Below are positions 54,936-63,665 of a stretch of 64,000 bases of DNA, piece after piece. How positions within the stretch are numbered: the first letter of the stretch is position 1; each line of letters begins with the position of its first letter. Position numbers and translations under genes: made by a program. Source of the stretch: Defluviitaleaceae bacterium (lineage in GTDB: Bacteria > Bacillota > Clostridia > Lachnospirales > WQUN01); the NCBI GenBank assembly GCA_009788055.1, contig WQSG01000007.1, forward strand, positions 294 through 64,293, in the 5' to 3' direction. The notes beneath the pieces were generated by a model. The model was not told the origin of the DNA. It did not search any database and was given only the letters and a program-made list of their open reading frames with translations.

Positions 54936-55148
54936 CTATTTTATATTCTGCGCCTTATAGGCTTCTTCGGCTCTCTTGTTTACCGCATCAATTTCATCTG
55001 CGGTCATTCCGCTCATCATCTTATAGCTTGTTGTTTTAAGATAGTATCCCAATTCATCAGGTTTTCCATTTTCCAAATAAATTTGTGATAAGCGGTTATC
55101 AAAATAACTTTCCTCTTTGAATGTTCTTATCTCGCGTTCGTTGGACAT
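54936..55148 (-). CDS. Hypothetical protein (70 aa)
   Basis: ATG 55148 has AAGGTGG upstream and a promoter on the same strand. The charged helical product (MSNEREIRTFKEESYFDNRL, GMTADEIDAVNKRAEEAYKA) has no membrane segment or known motif. It is 84 bp upstream of the giant gene on the same strand. Function unknown. Confidence 0.6.
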   Translation of the reverse strand: MSNEREIRTFKEESYFDNRLSQIYLENGKPDELGYYLKTTSYKMMSGMTADEIDAVNKRAEEAYKAQNIK

Positions 55149-55214
55149 ATCTTCACCACCTTCCTATGTACATGGCATGGGCACTTTTTCTTTATAACAT
55201 TTATATGTTTTTTA

Positions 55215-55243
55215 ATTCTACATGGTTTTCACTCATTACACAA
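55215..55243 (-). promoter_or_regulatory. Promoter of the 70-aa gene (and perhaps the giant gene)
   Basis: On the minus strand, TTGTGT (55238-55243) and TAGAAT (55215-55220) are 17 bp apart. A TTTCTTAGGAAA palindrome lies just upstream of the -35 box. Confidence 0.55.
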
Positions 55244-55271
55244 GGAATTTTTCTTAGGAAATTAAGGCACA

Positions 55272-55308
55272 TAAAAAAAACCCCAAACCGTAAAAGTTCG
55301 GGGGTTTC
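55272..55308 (-). terminator. Terminator of tRNA-Glu
   Basis: On the minus strand, AAACCCC pairs with GGGGTTT and is followed by TTTTT, about 10 bp after the tRNA 3' end. Confidence 0.75.
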
Positions 55309-55316
55309 TTATTTGC

Positions 55317-55388
55317 TGACCCGACGGGGAATCGAACCCCGATCTCAGCCGTGAAAGGGCCGTGTCTTAACCGTTTGACCATCGGGCC
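55317..55388 (-). tRNA. tRNA-Glu (anticodon TTC)
   Basis: The 72-nt cloverleaf starts GGCCCGATGGTCAAACGG. The acceptor pairs GGCCCGA/TCGGGTC, the anticodon stem-loop contains CCCTTTCACGG (anticodon TTC), and the T arm is GGGGTTCGATTCCCC. CCA is not encoded. Confidence 0.97.
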
Positions 55389-55410
55389 ATGCTGTGTTTC
55401 AGCGAGAGTG

Positions 55411-55439
55411 ATTATATCGGTTGTGCCGCACCGTGTCAA
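55411..55439 (-). promoter_or_regulatory. Consensus promoter of tRNA-Glu
   Basis: On the minus strand, TTGACA (55434-55439) and TATAAT (55411-55416) are exactly 17 bp apart. They lie 22 bp upstream of the tRNA. Confidence 0.85.
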
Positions 55440-55485
55440 GGAAAAAATTTTGAAACAGAGAAACACGCCGCAAGCGAAATAAACC

Positions 55486-55514
55486 TTGCATTTTGCATAC
55501 GGCTTTGATAAAAT
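55486..55514 (+). promoter_or_regulatory. Promoter of tRNA-Leu and tRNA-Pro
   Basis: TTGCAT (55486-55491) and TAAAAT (55509-55514) are 17 bp apart, just upstream of tRNA-Leu. Confidence 0.65.
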
Positions 55515-55527
55515 TGCAAAGCCATTC

Positions 55528-55611
55528 GCCCGAATGGCGGAATTGGTAGACGCAAGGGACTTAAAATCCCTCGGTAGCAATACCGTGCCGGTTCGAGTCC
55601 GGCTTCGGGCA
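55528..55611 (+). tRNA. tRNA-Leu (anticodon TAA)
   Basis: The 84-nt class II tRNA has acceptor GCCCGAA/TTCGGGC, anticodon loop CTTAAAA (TAA), a long variable arm (CTCGGTAGCAATACCGT) and T arm CCGGTTCGAGTCCGG. CCA is not encoded. Confidence 0.97.
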
Positions 55612-55662
55612 GTCCTTGCGGACGGCAAAATGTTTTTATACAGCGCGGGTATCCGCACTGTT

Positions 55663-55737
<75 letters not shown>

Positions 55738-55743
55738 TTATGT

Positions 55744-55782
55744 AAAACCCTTGCAACCATCACGGTTGCAGGGGTTTTTTAT
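55744..55782 (+). terminator. Terminator of the tRNA-Leu/Pro unit
   Basis: AAAACCCTTGCAACC pairs with GGTTGCAGGGGTTTT and is followed by TTATT. It is convergent with the ThuA-like gene and probably serves both directions. Confidence 0.85.
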
Positions 55783-55791
55783 TTCCGTCTG

Positions 55792-56478
55792 TCACAACCC
55801 CGCGCACCAGCGCACGGCATTTTCCAGCATCTTGGCGAAGTTGGGATTAAGCCATACTTCAAGGGCGTGGCCGGGGGTTAGTACGCATATTTTGCCTTTG
55901 CCTTGGGTGCGGGTGTATGCGGCGGGGGCGATGTGTGCGGGGGCATTGAAGTATGGTTCGGATTGATATTTTGCGGGGTCGCCTTGGGCGAGGGAATAGG
56001 ATGCGGCTATGATTTCTATGTCTTGTGCGAGGATTTCCAAGTGGTAATGCTCGTCCGTTTCGGTAAAGATTTCCACGCCGTCTGTTACGGGATGGGGTCG
56101 CACTGCGCCGACGGTTACGGGGCAATTGTTCGGGTGCGTTGCGAAGCGGCAACCGATTAATCTGTCCAAAATGTCGGTTGCGTTATTGTCTCCCGCTACT
56201 GTTCCGCTGTGGGTTACAAGAAGCCCGCCACCGTTTTCTACATATTTCACAAATTCGGTTTGTATTTCTGCCGTCTTCCACGGGGCGTTGTTTGCTTGGG
56301 AAATATGGTCGCACTTGCTCATTATCACCACATCGTACCCCGCAAGCATTGACGGCTTGAATTCGGTTGCGTCGGTGATTATGTCAATCGCGTGTCCTTT
56401 TTTCGCAAGCGATTTTGTTCCGTCTGCGGGAATTTGCCCGGGATGATAGTGGTCGTCACAAAATAATAAAATTTTCAT
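55792..56478 (-). CDS. ThuA-like (class I glutamine amidotransferase-fold) protein
   Basis: The 228-residue protein has the ThuA fold pattern: KILLFCDDHYHPG, YDVVIMSKCDHIS, FVKYVENGGGLLVTHSGT, HPVTDGVEIFTETDEHYHLE and GKGKICVLTPGHALEVWLN. ThuA proteins are linked to trehalose and other sugar use. The classical amidotransferase triad is not evident, so catalysis is uncertain. AAGGAGGTTATCCC precedes the ATG. It is divergent from deoD. Confidence 0.82.
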   Translation of the reverse strand: MKILLFCDDHYHPGQIPADGTKSLAKKGHAIDIITDATEFKPSMLAGYDVVIMSKCDHISQANNAPWKTAEIQTEFVKYVENGGGLLVTHSGTVAGDNNATDILDRLIGCRFATHPNNCPVTVGAVRPHPVTDGVEIFTETDEHYHLEILAQDIEIIAASYSLAQGDPAKYQSEPYFNAPAHIAPAAYTRTQGKGKICVLTPGHALEVWLNPNFAKMLENAVRWCAGL

Positions 56479-56507
56479 GGGATAACCTCCTTATATTGCA
56501 TAATTGC

Positions 56508-56562
56508 TTTACACATATTATACTGTGATTTAATAGTATACAAGAATTTTTCTAAGAAATTT
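56508..56562 (+). promoter_or_regulatory. deoD promoter region with TTTCTAAGAAA palindrome
   Basis: TTTACA (56508-56513) and TAATAG (56531-56536) are 17 bp apart. A palindromic AATTTTTCTAAGAAATTT follows directly at 56545-56562, close to the expected transcription start, where a repressor could act. Confidence 0.4.
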
Positions 56563-56585
56563 AAACAGAGAAGGGGCGATGGGAA

Positions 56586-57299
56586 ATGTCACTACCTACA
56601 CCGCATATCGACGCGAATGCAGGTGCATTTGCAAAAACGGTTTTGATGCCGGGCGACCCGCTTAGGGCAAAATTTATCGCAGAAAATTTTTTGGAAACAC
56701 CAAAGAAGGTAAACGAAATACGCGGGATGTTGGGCTACACGGGTACGTACAACGGCACCCCCGTCTCTGTAATGGGAAGCGGGATGGGTTGCCCGTCTAT
56801 GGGGATTTATTCCTACGAGCTTTTCAATTTCTACAAAGTAGATAATATAATCCGCGTGGGTTCGGCAGGTGCAATTAGCATGGGGCTGGAACTGGGCGAC
56901 GTTGTAATGGGCGTGGGCGCGTGTACGGAGGGCGGCTATACAAATACGTTTGCGCGTTGCCCCGGGGGCTTTGCGCCAACGGCATCGTTTGACCTAATGC
57001 TTAAAGCATGGGACGCGGCAAAGATGAACGACGTTAAACTACACGCGGGCAATTTGCTTACAACCGACGTTTTTTACAACGACGACAACGTAGGGCTTAA
57101 CGCGTGGATGCGCATGGGCATTTTGGCGGTTGAAATGGAAGCTGCCGCGCTGTATTCAAATGCCGCCCGCGCAGGCAAAAACGCGCTGTGCATCTGCACC
57201 ATATCCGACAAAGTGTTTGACCGCGACAAAAAAATGAGCGCGAAAGAACGCGAAACTTCTTTTACAAATATGATTAACATGGCATTATCCATGTTGTAA
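56586..57299 (+). CDS. deoD: Purine-nucleoside phosphorylase DeoD
   Basis: DeoD (237 aa) splits purine nucleosides with phosphate. Conserved parts are VLMPGDPLRAKFIAENFLE, GSGMGCPSMGIYSYEL, RVGSAGAISMGLELGDVV and the substrate-site VEMEAAALYSNAA, followed by ICTISDKVF. Length is standard for hexameric PNP. The TPR gene begins 4 bp downstream, so the two are probably cotranscribed. Confidence 0.96.
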   Translation: MSLPTPHIDANAGAFAKTVLMPGDPLRAKFIAENFLETPKKVNEIRGMLGYTGTYNGTPVSVMGSGMGCPSMGIYSYELFNFYKVDNIIRVGSAGAISMGLELGDVVMGVGACTEGGYTNTFARCPGGFAPTASFDLMLKAWDAAKMNDVKLHAGNLLTTDVFYNDDNVGLNAWMRMGILAVEMEAAALYSNAARAGKNALCICTISDKVFDRDKKMSAKERETSFTNMINMALSML

Positions 57300-57303
57300 A
57301 CCT

Positions 57304-58545
57304 ATGACAAAGATAAACTACCTGCGCAAATGCGCGGCAGAAAAATACAACGCGCAAGACCTTGCCGCCGCAGTTGAAATCGGTGAGGTCTTGTTGCGTG
57401 AGCATGAGCATAATCAAAATATATTCTCAAGCGGTTACGCCAACGACTTGTTTTATTTGGGTGGCATTTACGAAGAACTCGGCAATTTGGAACGCGCCGC
57501 AATGTTATATTCGGATTCTGCCGCGCAGGTTTCCGCAAGCGAGAGCGAACAGCTAACCTTCGCAGAGCGTATAGACAGCCTTGCAACCGTGTTAATCCGC
57601 CTTGGCGTTGCAGAGGCGGCGTTTTTCATGCTTGGCAACGCCACTGCGATAAGGCGCAAAAAGCTGGGCACAGCCAGCCCTGTTTATGCCGACAGCCTTT
57701 ATAATTTAGCAAATGCCGCGGCTGAAATAGGACGAAGAAGCGATGCCCTTCGCTATCACTTGGAGGCACTTCAAATACGCAAAAGCGCGGGCATCATAGA
57801 AGATATTATCAATAGTCTGCACAGCCTTGCCTTTCTGCACGAAGCCGCGGAAGAGTACGACAAGGCGATTTTGTATGCGGAAATGTCGATGAAATTTATA
57901 GGCAAGACCGATAAAAATTACGCAAGCGCGTGCAATTATCTTGCGGAACTTTACGACAACAACAAACGCTACGAAGACGCGCTTTTATACTACGACCACG
58001 TAATAGAAATAGTAGGCGAAGAAGCGGGCCGCGAACACAGCGCGTATTTAAACGTGGCACTGCGACGCGCAAACCTGCTTGCAAAACTGGAACGCTCGCA
58101 AGAATCCTTGGTTGCCCACGAAGAAATTTGCGAAATTTTTGCCCGCGTAACAGGCACAAAACACGTTTTTTACGCCAACTGTCTGCGCGGAATTTCCATG
58201 CTTTACAGGCGTTTGGGTGAACCCGTCCGCGCAGAAGAATTTATACTTGAAGCCATGAAAATTCGGCGCGCATTGTTCGAGGATATCACGCTGGATATCA
58301 CATTTCTTGTGCGCCTGCACCTTGGCGAAAACAATACGGAAAAAGCATTGGACGCCCTAATCTACGCGTTAATGTGTTCAAGCGCGGACTCGCCTGATTT
58401 CCCGGAGCTTCTTCACGCGCTTGTCTCATCCTTCAAAGGGCAGGACGAACTGAAAACAGAATTTCTTAACACAATACAACATTTGGATAATAGGGAAAAA
58501 CTGCGTCCGATTATAAATAAATGGGAACAGTGGGAAAGCGAATAA
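57304..58545 (+). CDS. Tetratricopeptide-repeat protein
   Basis: The 413-residue protein is built of helical TPR-type repeats (LFYLGGIYEELGNLERAAML, SLYNLANAAAEIGRRSDALR, NYLAELYDNNKRYEDALLYY, GISMLYRRLGEPVRAEEFIL). No signal peptide or catalytic domain is present, so it is a cytoplasmic scaffold of unknown partner. It is coupled to deoD by a 4-bp gap, and the polysaccharide deacetylase gene follows after 35 bp. Confidence 0.85.
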   Translation: MTKINYLRKCAAEKYNAQDLAAAVEIGEVLLREHEHNQNIFSSGYANDLFYLGGIYEELGNLERAAMLYSDSAAQVSASESEQLTFAERIDSLATVLIRLGVAEAAFFMLGNATAIRRKKLGTASPVYADSLYNLANAAAEIGRRSDALRYHLEALQIRKSAGIIEDIINSLHSLAFLHEAAEEYDKAILYAEMSMKFIGKTDKNYASACNYLAELYDNNKRYEDALLYYDHVIEIVGEEAGREHSAYLNVALRRANLLAKLERSQESLVAHEEICEIFARVTGTKHVFYANCLRGISMLYRRLGEPVRAEEFILEAMKIRRALFEDITLDITFLVRLHLGENNTEKALDALIYALMCSSADSPDFPELLHALVSSFKGQDELKTEFLNTIQHLDNREKLRPIINKWEQWESE

Positions 58546-58580
58546 CTTTGTGATAGAATAGAATTATTGGGGGTGGCATA

Positions 58581-59495
58581 ATGTTTAATCAAAAACGATA
58601 CAAGCATAAAATTTACAGAGCCAAAGCCGGGTGGACTATGGTGATACTTTTGGCGTTTGTTGTGCTTGGCGCGACGGCAGTATTTTTGGGTGCGGACGGC
58701 ACGGAAAATGTACTTATGCCCGTCACGGGAGACTTTGGTTTTACTTCGCCGTCGGCGTTAAATGTTATCCCGCTACCGCAAAATACATACAGCGGGCAAG
58801 CCCCGCCCGAACCCACTCCGCACGAAACTGCGGAGGTTATTCCCGTTTACAGAATCCCCACAAGAACCCCGGGCGAATACCGTCCGAAAATCATATCCCT
58901 AACCTTTGACGACGGCCCAAGCTGGCTTACCGAATATCTTTTGGATACCCTGTACCGCTACAATGCCCGCGTTACATTTTGCGTAATCGGCGACCTTGTG
59001 GAAGAAGGGGCTGAAACCGTCATCCGCGCCTTTGAAGCCGGCCACGAAATCATCGGCCATTCTTGGGACCATCAAATGCTTACCCGCCTTTCCGCCGAAG
59101 AAATATCAGAGCAAATAACCAAAACCAGCGCGATAATCGAATATGTAACAGGCGAAACACCACCGCCCATTTTCCGCGCACCCTTCGGGCAAATTAATAA
59201 CCGCGTTACAACCGCCGCCTACGAACTGGGCTACAGCATCCTAAACTGGTCCATCGACCCCGAAGACTGGCGCGAACGCTGCGAATACCACATCTACGAA
59301 CACATCATGGAATACGCCCGCGATGGCGCAATCGTAATCCTTCACGATATCCACCCCACAACAATTTATGCAATGGAAAAAGTTATACCCTCCCTCATTT
59401 CTCAAGGCTTCCATTTAGTCACTGCAACGGAACTTATCTATCATATCTATGGCGACCTCGAACCCGCTTACGAATTTACGGGGGTACGGCGGTAA
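58581..59495 (+). CDS. Membrane-anchored polysaccharide deacetylase
   Basis: The 304-residue protein has an N-terminal membrane anchor (TMVILLAFVVLGATAVFLGA), a Pro-rich linker and a NodB homology domain. Motifs are LTFDDGPSW (catalytic Asp), GHSWDHQML (metal histidines), RAPFGQ, DPEDW and IVILHDIH. Such enzymes remove acetyl groups from peptidoglycan or chitin-like polymers outside the cell. GGGGGTGGC precedes the ATG. The substrate is not resolved. Confidence 0.92.
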   Translation: MFNQKRYKHKIYRAKAGWTMVILLAFVVLGATAVFLGADGTENVLMPVTGDFGFTSPSALNVIPLPQNTYSGQAPPEPTPHETAEVIPVYRIPTRTPGEYRPKIISLTFDDGPSWLTEYLLDTLYRYNARVTFCVIGDLVEEGAETVIRAFEAGHEIIGHSWDHQMLTRLSAEEISEQITKTSAIIEYVTGETPPPIFRAPFGQINNRVTTAAYELGYSILNWSIDPEDWRERCEYHIYEHIMEYARDGAIVILHDIHPTTIYAMEKVIPSLISQGFHLVTATELIYHIYGDLEPAYEFTGVRR

Positions 59496-59558
59496 TTTTG
59501 GGCGGGATTAAAAAAAACTGAAAAAGAGAACCCTACTCTATATGAAGGAGGGCAAAAT

Positions 59559-59798
59559 ATGTATGCTGTAAAGGCAATTTATGACGGTGTAAATTTCAAA
59601 CCACAGCAACCGATTTCTGTAAGCGGGAAATATGAAGTAGTTATTACGTTCATAGAACCCGTGAAGGACGATATCGCCGATGATGAACGGCAGAAAAAAC
59701 GCCCGCTTTCAGAACTGCGGGGTTTTTTGAAAGACAAGGTTTGGATGGCGGATGATTTCAACGCGCCGTTAGAGGAAATGAAGGAGTATATGGAATGA
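59559..59798 (+). CDS. DUF2281-like antitoxin of a VapBC-type pair
   Basis: The 79-residue protein ends in VWMADDFNAPLEEMKEYME, the pattern of antitoxins paired with PIN toxins (DUF2281 type), after a short AbrB/DUF104-like N-terminus (AVKAIYDGVNFKPQQPISV). GAAGGAGGGC lies before the ATG. Its end overlaps the toxin start by 4 bp (ATGA). Confidence 0.8.
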   Translation: MYAVKAIYDGVNFKPQQPISVSGKYEVVITFIEPVKDDIADDERQKKRPLSELRGFLKDKVWMADDFNAPLEEMKEYME

Positions 59799-60181
59799 GT
59801 AGTTATTTGCTGGATACCCACGCTTTGATATGGTATTTTGAAGATTCGGCAAACCTTCCGCAAAAAATAGCTCGCATTATTGATAACCCGATATTCCCCA
59901 AATTTATTTGCGTTGCATCTTTGTGGGAAATTGCGATTAAATCAAACATAGGCAAGTTGGATATGCGTTTGTCTTTTGATGAACTTACGGATATCATTGA
60001 GGGCAGTGAATTGTCTGTAATTCCGATAGAGAACACCTATCTTAAAGGGCTTTCAAAATTGCCGATTATTCACAAAGACCCATTCGACAGATTAATTATA
60101 TCAACAGCTTTGGTAGAGAGCCTAACCATAATAACGGTGGATGAAAACATCCAAAAATATGATGTGTCTTGTATTTGGTGA
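59795..60181 (+). CDS. PIN-domain toxin (VapC family)
   Basis: The 128-residue PIN protein has the acidic residues of the family: YLLDTHALIWYF (Asp), SLWEIAIKSNIGKL (Glu), KDPFDRLIISTALVE (Asp) and ITVDENIQKY. PIN toxins are Mg-dependent ribonucleases, often cutting tRNA. It is overlapped by the antitoxin gene upstream, a standard arrangement. Confidence 0.88.
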   Translation: MSSYLLDTHALIWYFEDSANLPQKIARIIDNPIFPKFICVASLWEIAIKSNIGKLDMRLSFDELTDIIEGSELSVIPIENTYLKGLSKLPIIHKDPFDRLIISTALVESLTIITVDENIQKYDVSCIW

Positions 60182-60270
60182 ACGTAGCCCCCAATCCTTG
60201 CCCTGCATACCGTAAATGTGGTACAATCACTCAAAGTTGCCGTGAGCGACTTGTGAGAGGGTCGTTTGTT

Positions 60271-60741
60271 ATGTACGCAAAAGGGGATAAAATTGTTTAC
60301 CCACTGTACGGCGCGGGCGTTATTGAGGATATTGAGAAAAAGGAAATAGACGGCGAGTTACAAATTTACTATGTGCTAACCATTCCTGTTGGGAATTTGA
60401 AGATAATGATTTCTGCGGCAAAGGCAGAGAGTTTGCACGTGCGATATATACATTCCTGCGACGAAATTCGCGGGCTTATATCCTGCGCGGCAGAGATTGA
60501 AATGCCTGACAACTGGAATCAGCGGTATAAAGAAAATATGGAACGCATGAAAACGGGGGAGCTTCCGCAGGTTGCACTCGTTTTTTTCAACCTTCTTTTG
60601 CGGGAGAGGGAGCGCGGGCTTTCCACTGCGGAAAAGAAGATGATGACCACTACAAAGCAAATTATTTTATCCGAGTTGATTTTGTCGCTGGACATTGACA
60701 AGGACGCGGCAGAACAATTTTTGGACGATACATTTAAGTAG
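60271..60741 (+). CDS. CarD-family transcription factor
   Basis: The start is ATG 60271 (156 aa), preceded by GAGAGGGTCG; the frame is open further upstream but without a family match. The N-terminal RNA polymerase-interacting domain (KGDKIVYPLYGAGVIEDIEK, YYVLTIPVGNLKIMI) is followed by a helical DNA-binding region (LLLRERERGLSTAEKKMM, SELILSLDID). CarD proteins bind RNAP beta and stabilise open promoters. The PHP phosphatase gene begins 8 bp downstream. Confidence 0.9.
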   Translation: MYAKGDKIVYPLYGAGVIEDIEKKEIDGELQIYYVLTIPVGNLKIMISAAKAESLHVRYIHSCDEIRGLISCAAEIEMPDNWNQRYKENMERMKTGELPQVALVFFNLLLRERERGLSTAEKKMMTTTKQIILSELILSLDIDKDAAEQFLDDTFK

Positions 60742-60749
60742 GCGAAGGT

Positions 60750-61586
60750 ATGTTTTTTGATTCACACGTTCACAGTGCGGCGTCGCCGGATTCTGAAATG
60801 ATGCCGCAGGAAGCCATAGCCGCGCTAAAAAAAGCGGGGCTTGGTATTGCGTTCACGGAACACGTAGACTTTGTTAGCCACCCAAGCAGAAACCCCAATG
60901 CGACGGACGTACCCCGTGGCGTTGGGGATTTTATTTGCGATTTTGAAATTTATCCGTCGCAGTATAAACAGTTCAGGGGCGAAGGGGTTATGCTTGGGCT
61001 GGAACTTGGGCTTACGAAAGCATTTTCGCCCGCCAACAAGGAACTTGCGGACGGCGATTACGATTTTATTCTCGGCTCGGTTCACATTGTAGATGGCGTG
61101 GAGTTGTACTTCGCGTGCAACGGAACTCTACCGCAGGAGCCGTTTTCGCATACCCTGCAACACGCACCCCATGAGGCAATTAGCCGCTATTTGCGATACG
61201 CTGCGGAAGTTGTAGAGCAAGACGATTTTTTTGATTCATTCGGACACATAGATTACATTTCGAGGTACTTGCCACAACTTGCACAAGAATTTTCATACGC
61301 AAATTTCACAGCGGAATTTGACGCGCTTTTTCGCACCCTAGCACAGCAAGAAATCGCGCTGGAGATTAACACTTGCCTTCTGGGCGAAGACCTCGCCGCG
61401 CAAAAAATGTTTGATATCTGCCGCCGCTTTGCGCAACTCGGCGGGCGGCTTTGCACAATAGGCTCGGACGCGCATAATGTTTCCGCATTGGGGAGAAACT
61501 TCAAATGCGCGAGAAAAATTGCCGAAGAATCCGGATTGGCTGTCGTGTACTTCAAGGAAAGGAAGCCTGTGCGCTGTGGAAAATAA
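60750..61586 (+). CDS. PHP-domain phosphatase (HisJ-like)
   Basis: The 278-residue protein has the PHP metal-binding pattern DSHVHSAASPDSEM, AFTEHVDFV, LGLELGL, LGSVHIVDG, GHIDYISRY and TIGSDAHNVS. It resembles histidinol-phosphatase HisJ, but no other histidine gene is nearby, so the substrate is open. It lies between carD and the flippase; its 3' end overlaps the flippase start by 11 bp. Confidence 0.8.
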   Translation: MFFDSHVHSAASPDSEMMPQEAIAALKKAGLGIAFTEHVDFVSHPSRNPNATDVPRGVGDFICDFEIYPSQYKQFRGEGVMLGLELGLTKAFSPANKELADGDYDFILGSVHIVDGVELYFACNGTLPQEPFSHTLQHAPHEAISRYLRYAAEVVEQDDFFDSFGHIDYISRYLPQLAQEFSYANFTAEFDALFRTLAQQEIALEINTCLLGEDLAAQKMFDICRRFAQLGGRLCTIGSDAHNVSALGRNFKCARKIAEESGLAVVYFKERKPVRCGK

Positions 61587-63180
61587 AGGTGGATTTGTAC
61601 GGCAAGCGGCGGTTCTTGGCGGGGCTTCTTTGTTTGTGCGCTTGCTGGGCTTTTTTTATCGTGTGCCGCTCACAAATTTGATTGGCGACAGGGGCAACGC
61701 GCTGTATGGGCTTTCGTATCAGGTTTATATTGTGGTTTTGAACCTTACATCTGTTTTTATGATTGCGACAATTTCGCGTTTAACCAGCGAAAGAATCGCG
61801 CTGAAACGATATCGTGACGCGCACACGCTGTTTAAAACCGCTATGATTTTTTCTGTGGTGCTGGGCGCGGTGGGGTCGCTTGTGATGTTTTTTGGCGCGG
61901 ATATCATTTCGCAGTTCCTTCGCCCGCTGGAACAAGACGCGTCTGCAAATGCGGCATATGCAATCCGTGCAATTTCCCCCGCAATTTTTATTGTGTCCAT
62001 GTTGACGGTGCTTCGCGGATATTTTCAGGGAATGAAAACAACCACGCCAACCGCGCTTTCGCAAATGGTAGAGCAAATTTTTAACATATCATTTAGTTTG
62101 TGGCTGGCGTTTTTGTTTTTCGACGCGGCAAATCCCGCCGCCACGGTGCATCTTTCCACGGCGGGCGCAACGGCAGGAACGGCGGTTGCCGCTTTTGCCG
62201 CACTGTGCGTGGTGGCTTTCATTTACGTCCGCCGCTCTGCCGAATTAAAAATCCGCGCCGCCGCAGACCCCACCCAAACCCGCGAAACCCGTTTTTCGCA
62301 ACTATCCGCAATAATCCGAACGGGTGCGCCAATTGCCGTTGGGCTGATTGTTTTTTCCGTCATCGGACTTTTGGATATACGAATGGCTAACAACAGGCTC
62401 GCCGCTTCCTCCGCGTTTTCCGCAGAAGAAATTGACGTTCTAGTGGGGCAATTTACGGGCAAATTCGTGCTTCTTACCACCTTGCCCATTTCACTTTCGA
62501 TGGCACTTTCTGCCGCCGTTATCCCCGAAATAACCGCCGCCCATGTCACAAACGACAAAGACGCCGTGCGTCAAAAAACCAACCTTGCACTGCGCCTTTC
62601 CATGATGTTAAGTTTTCCCGCCGCCGTTGGGCTGGGCGTTCTTGCCGACCCGATTATCGCAATGCTTTTTCCGCGTCACCCCGACGGCGGATGGCTGTTG
62701 CGTTACGGCGCGGCAAGCATTGTTTTTCTCGCCATTGTTCATGTAATCACGGGCGTTTTGCAGGGCATAGGCCACATGAAAATCCCCGTAATAGGCGTAA
62801 TAATCGGCGTTTGCGTGAAAATTCCGCTCAACTATATCTTGCTTGCCGTTCCGCAAATAAATATCCTTGGCGCGGTAATAAGCACAATCGCCTGTTTTGC
62901 CGTTGCCGCCGCTGTAAATCTCTTTTTCCTACGCAAAATTACAGGCATTTTCCCAAATATTATCGGCACTTTTGTAAAGCCTTTCGCGGCCTCCGTCGGT
63001 ATGGGCATTGTATGCTTTGCCGTCTACAACATTATGTATCTGTTCACCTCAAACCTAATCGCCACCCTATCCGCGCTGGGCATTTCCGTTTTCGCTTACG
63101 GCGGAATAATGCTCCTCATAAAAGGATTCGGCGAACGCGAATTAGCATTACTCCCATTTACTCGCCACAAAACTCCTTGA
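61576..63180 (+). CDS. MOP-superfamily flippase (SpoVB/MurJ-like)
   Basis: The start is GTG 61576 (534 aa), overlapping the previous gene by 11 bp; AAGGAAG lies upstream. About 14 membrane segments are visible. The N-terminus has [28 protein letters not shown] cut by [16 protein letters not shown], as in SpoVB/YtgP polysaccharide transporters, which export lipid-linked precursors. A precise role (peptidoglycan, spore cortex or capsule) cannot be told from sequence. The rpsU promoter overlaps its stop codon. Confidence 0.85.
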   Translation: MENKGGFVRQAAVLGGASLFVRLLGFFYRVPLTNLIGDRGNALYGLSYQVYIVVLNLTSVFMIATISRLTSERIALKRYRDAHTLFKTAMIFSVVLGAVGSLVMFFGADIISQFLRPLEQDASANAAYAIRAISPAIFIVSMLTVLRGYFQGMKTTTPTALSQMVEQIFNISFSLWLAFLFFDAANPAATVHLSTAGATAGTAVAAFAALCVVAFIYVRRSAELKIRAAADPTQTRETRFSQLSAIIRTGAPIAVGLIVFSVIGLLDIRMANNRLAASSAFSAEEIDVLVGQFTGKFVLLTTLPISLSMALSAAVIPEITAAHVTNDKDAVRQKTNLALRLSMMLSFPAAVGLGVLADPIIAMLFPRHPDGGWLLRYGAASIVFLAIVHVITGVLQGIGHMKIPVIGVIIGVCVKIPLNYILLAVPQINILGAVISTIACFAVAAAVNLFFLRKITGIFPNIIGTFVKPFAASVGMGIVCFAVYNIMYLFTSNLIATLSALGISVFAYGGIMLLIKGFGERELALLPFTRHKTP

Positions 63181-63205
63181 CGATGTATCAGATGTGTTGT
63201 AAAAT
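63177..63205 (+). promoter_or_regulatory. Promoter of rpsU
   Basis: TTGACG (63177-63182) and TAAAAT (63200-63205) are 17 bp apart. The -35 box overlaps the flippase stop codon. Confidence 0.75.
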
Positions 63206-63281
63206 TGTAATACTATATCCGCAAGCGAATTTTTCGGCGCATCACTCCGGAAAAACGCACCGCCGGAGGGAGGGAAGTCCA

Positions 63282-63455
63282 ATGTCAGAGGTTGTTATAA
63301 AAGATAACGAAACTCTTGACAACGCGCTTCGGCGTTTTAAGCGTAGCTGCCAAAAAGCCGGTATCATGGGTGAGATTCGCAAGAGAGAACATTATGATAA
63401 ACCCAGCGTAAAACGCAAAAAGAAATCCGAAGCCGCACGCAAGCGTAAGTTTTAA
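63282..63455 (+). CDS. rpsU: 30S ribosomal protein S21
   Basis: S21 (57 aa) starts [20 protein letters not shown] and continues [18 protein letters not shown], ending in a lysine/arginine-rich tail ([14 protein letters not shown]). GGAGGGAGGG lies before ATG 63282. It has its own promoter and is followed by a palindromic repeat. Confidence 0.96.
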   Translation: MSEVVIKDNETLDNALRRFKRSCQKAGIMGEIRKREHYDKPSVKRKKKSEAARKRKF

Positions 63456-63459
63456 TAAA

Positions 63460-63644
63460 AAAACCTTGGGGCAATGAAGTGAGCGGTTTACCGCGAACGG
63501 CACCACCCCGAACCCCGCAAGCCTTTAAAAAGGCTTGACCCAAACTTTGACTTAAAAATCGCGCGAATGCGCGATTTTTTGTTAGGGGTCAAGGGGACAA
63601 TGTCCCCTTGCAGGGGTGTGGGGACGGAGTCCCCACGAACTTAT
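63460..63644. repeat. Palindromic repeat family, copy 10
   Basis: About 185 bp, with CCTTGGGGC near the start, GGTTTACCGCGAACGG, AAATCGCGCGAATGCGCGATTTTTT, CAAGGGGACAATGTCCCCTTG and GTGGGGACGGAGTCCCCAC. Module order is rearranged relative to copy 3. It separates rpsU from the MFS gene; the AAATCGCGC hairpin plus T-run may terminate rpsU. Confidence 0.8.
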
Positions 63645-63665
63645 CTTTGAGTTACAGAGGTTGAT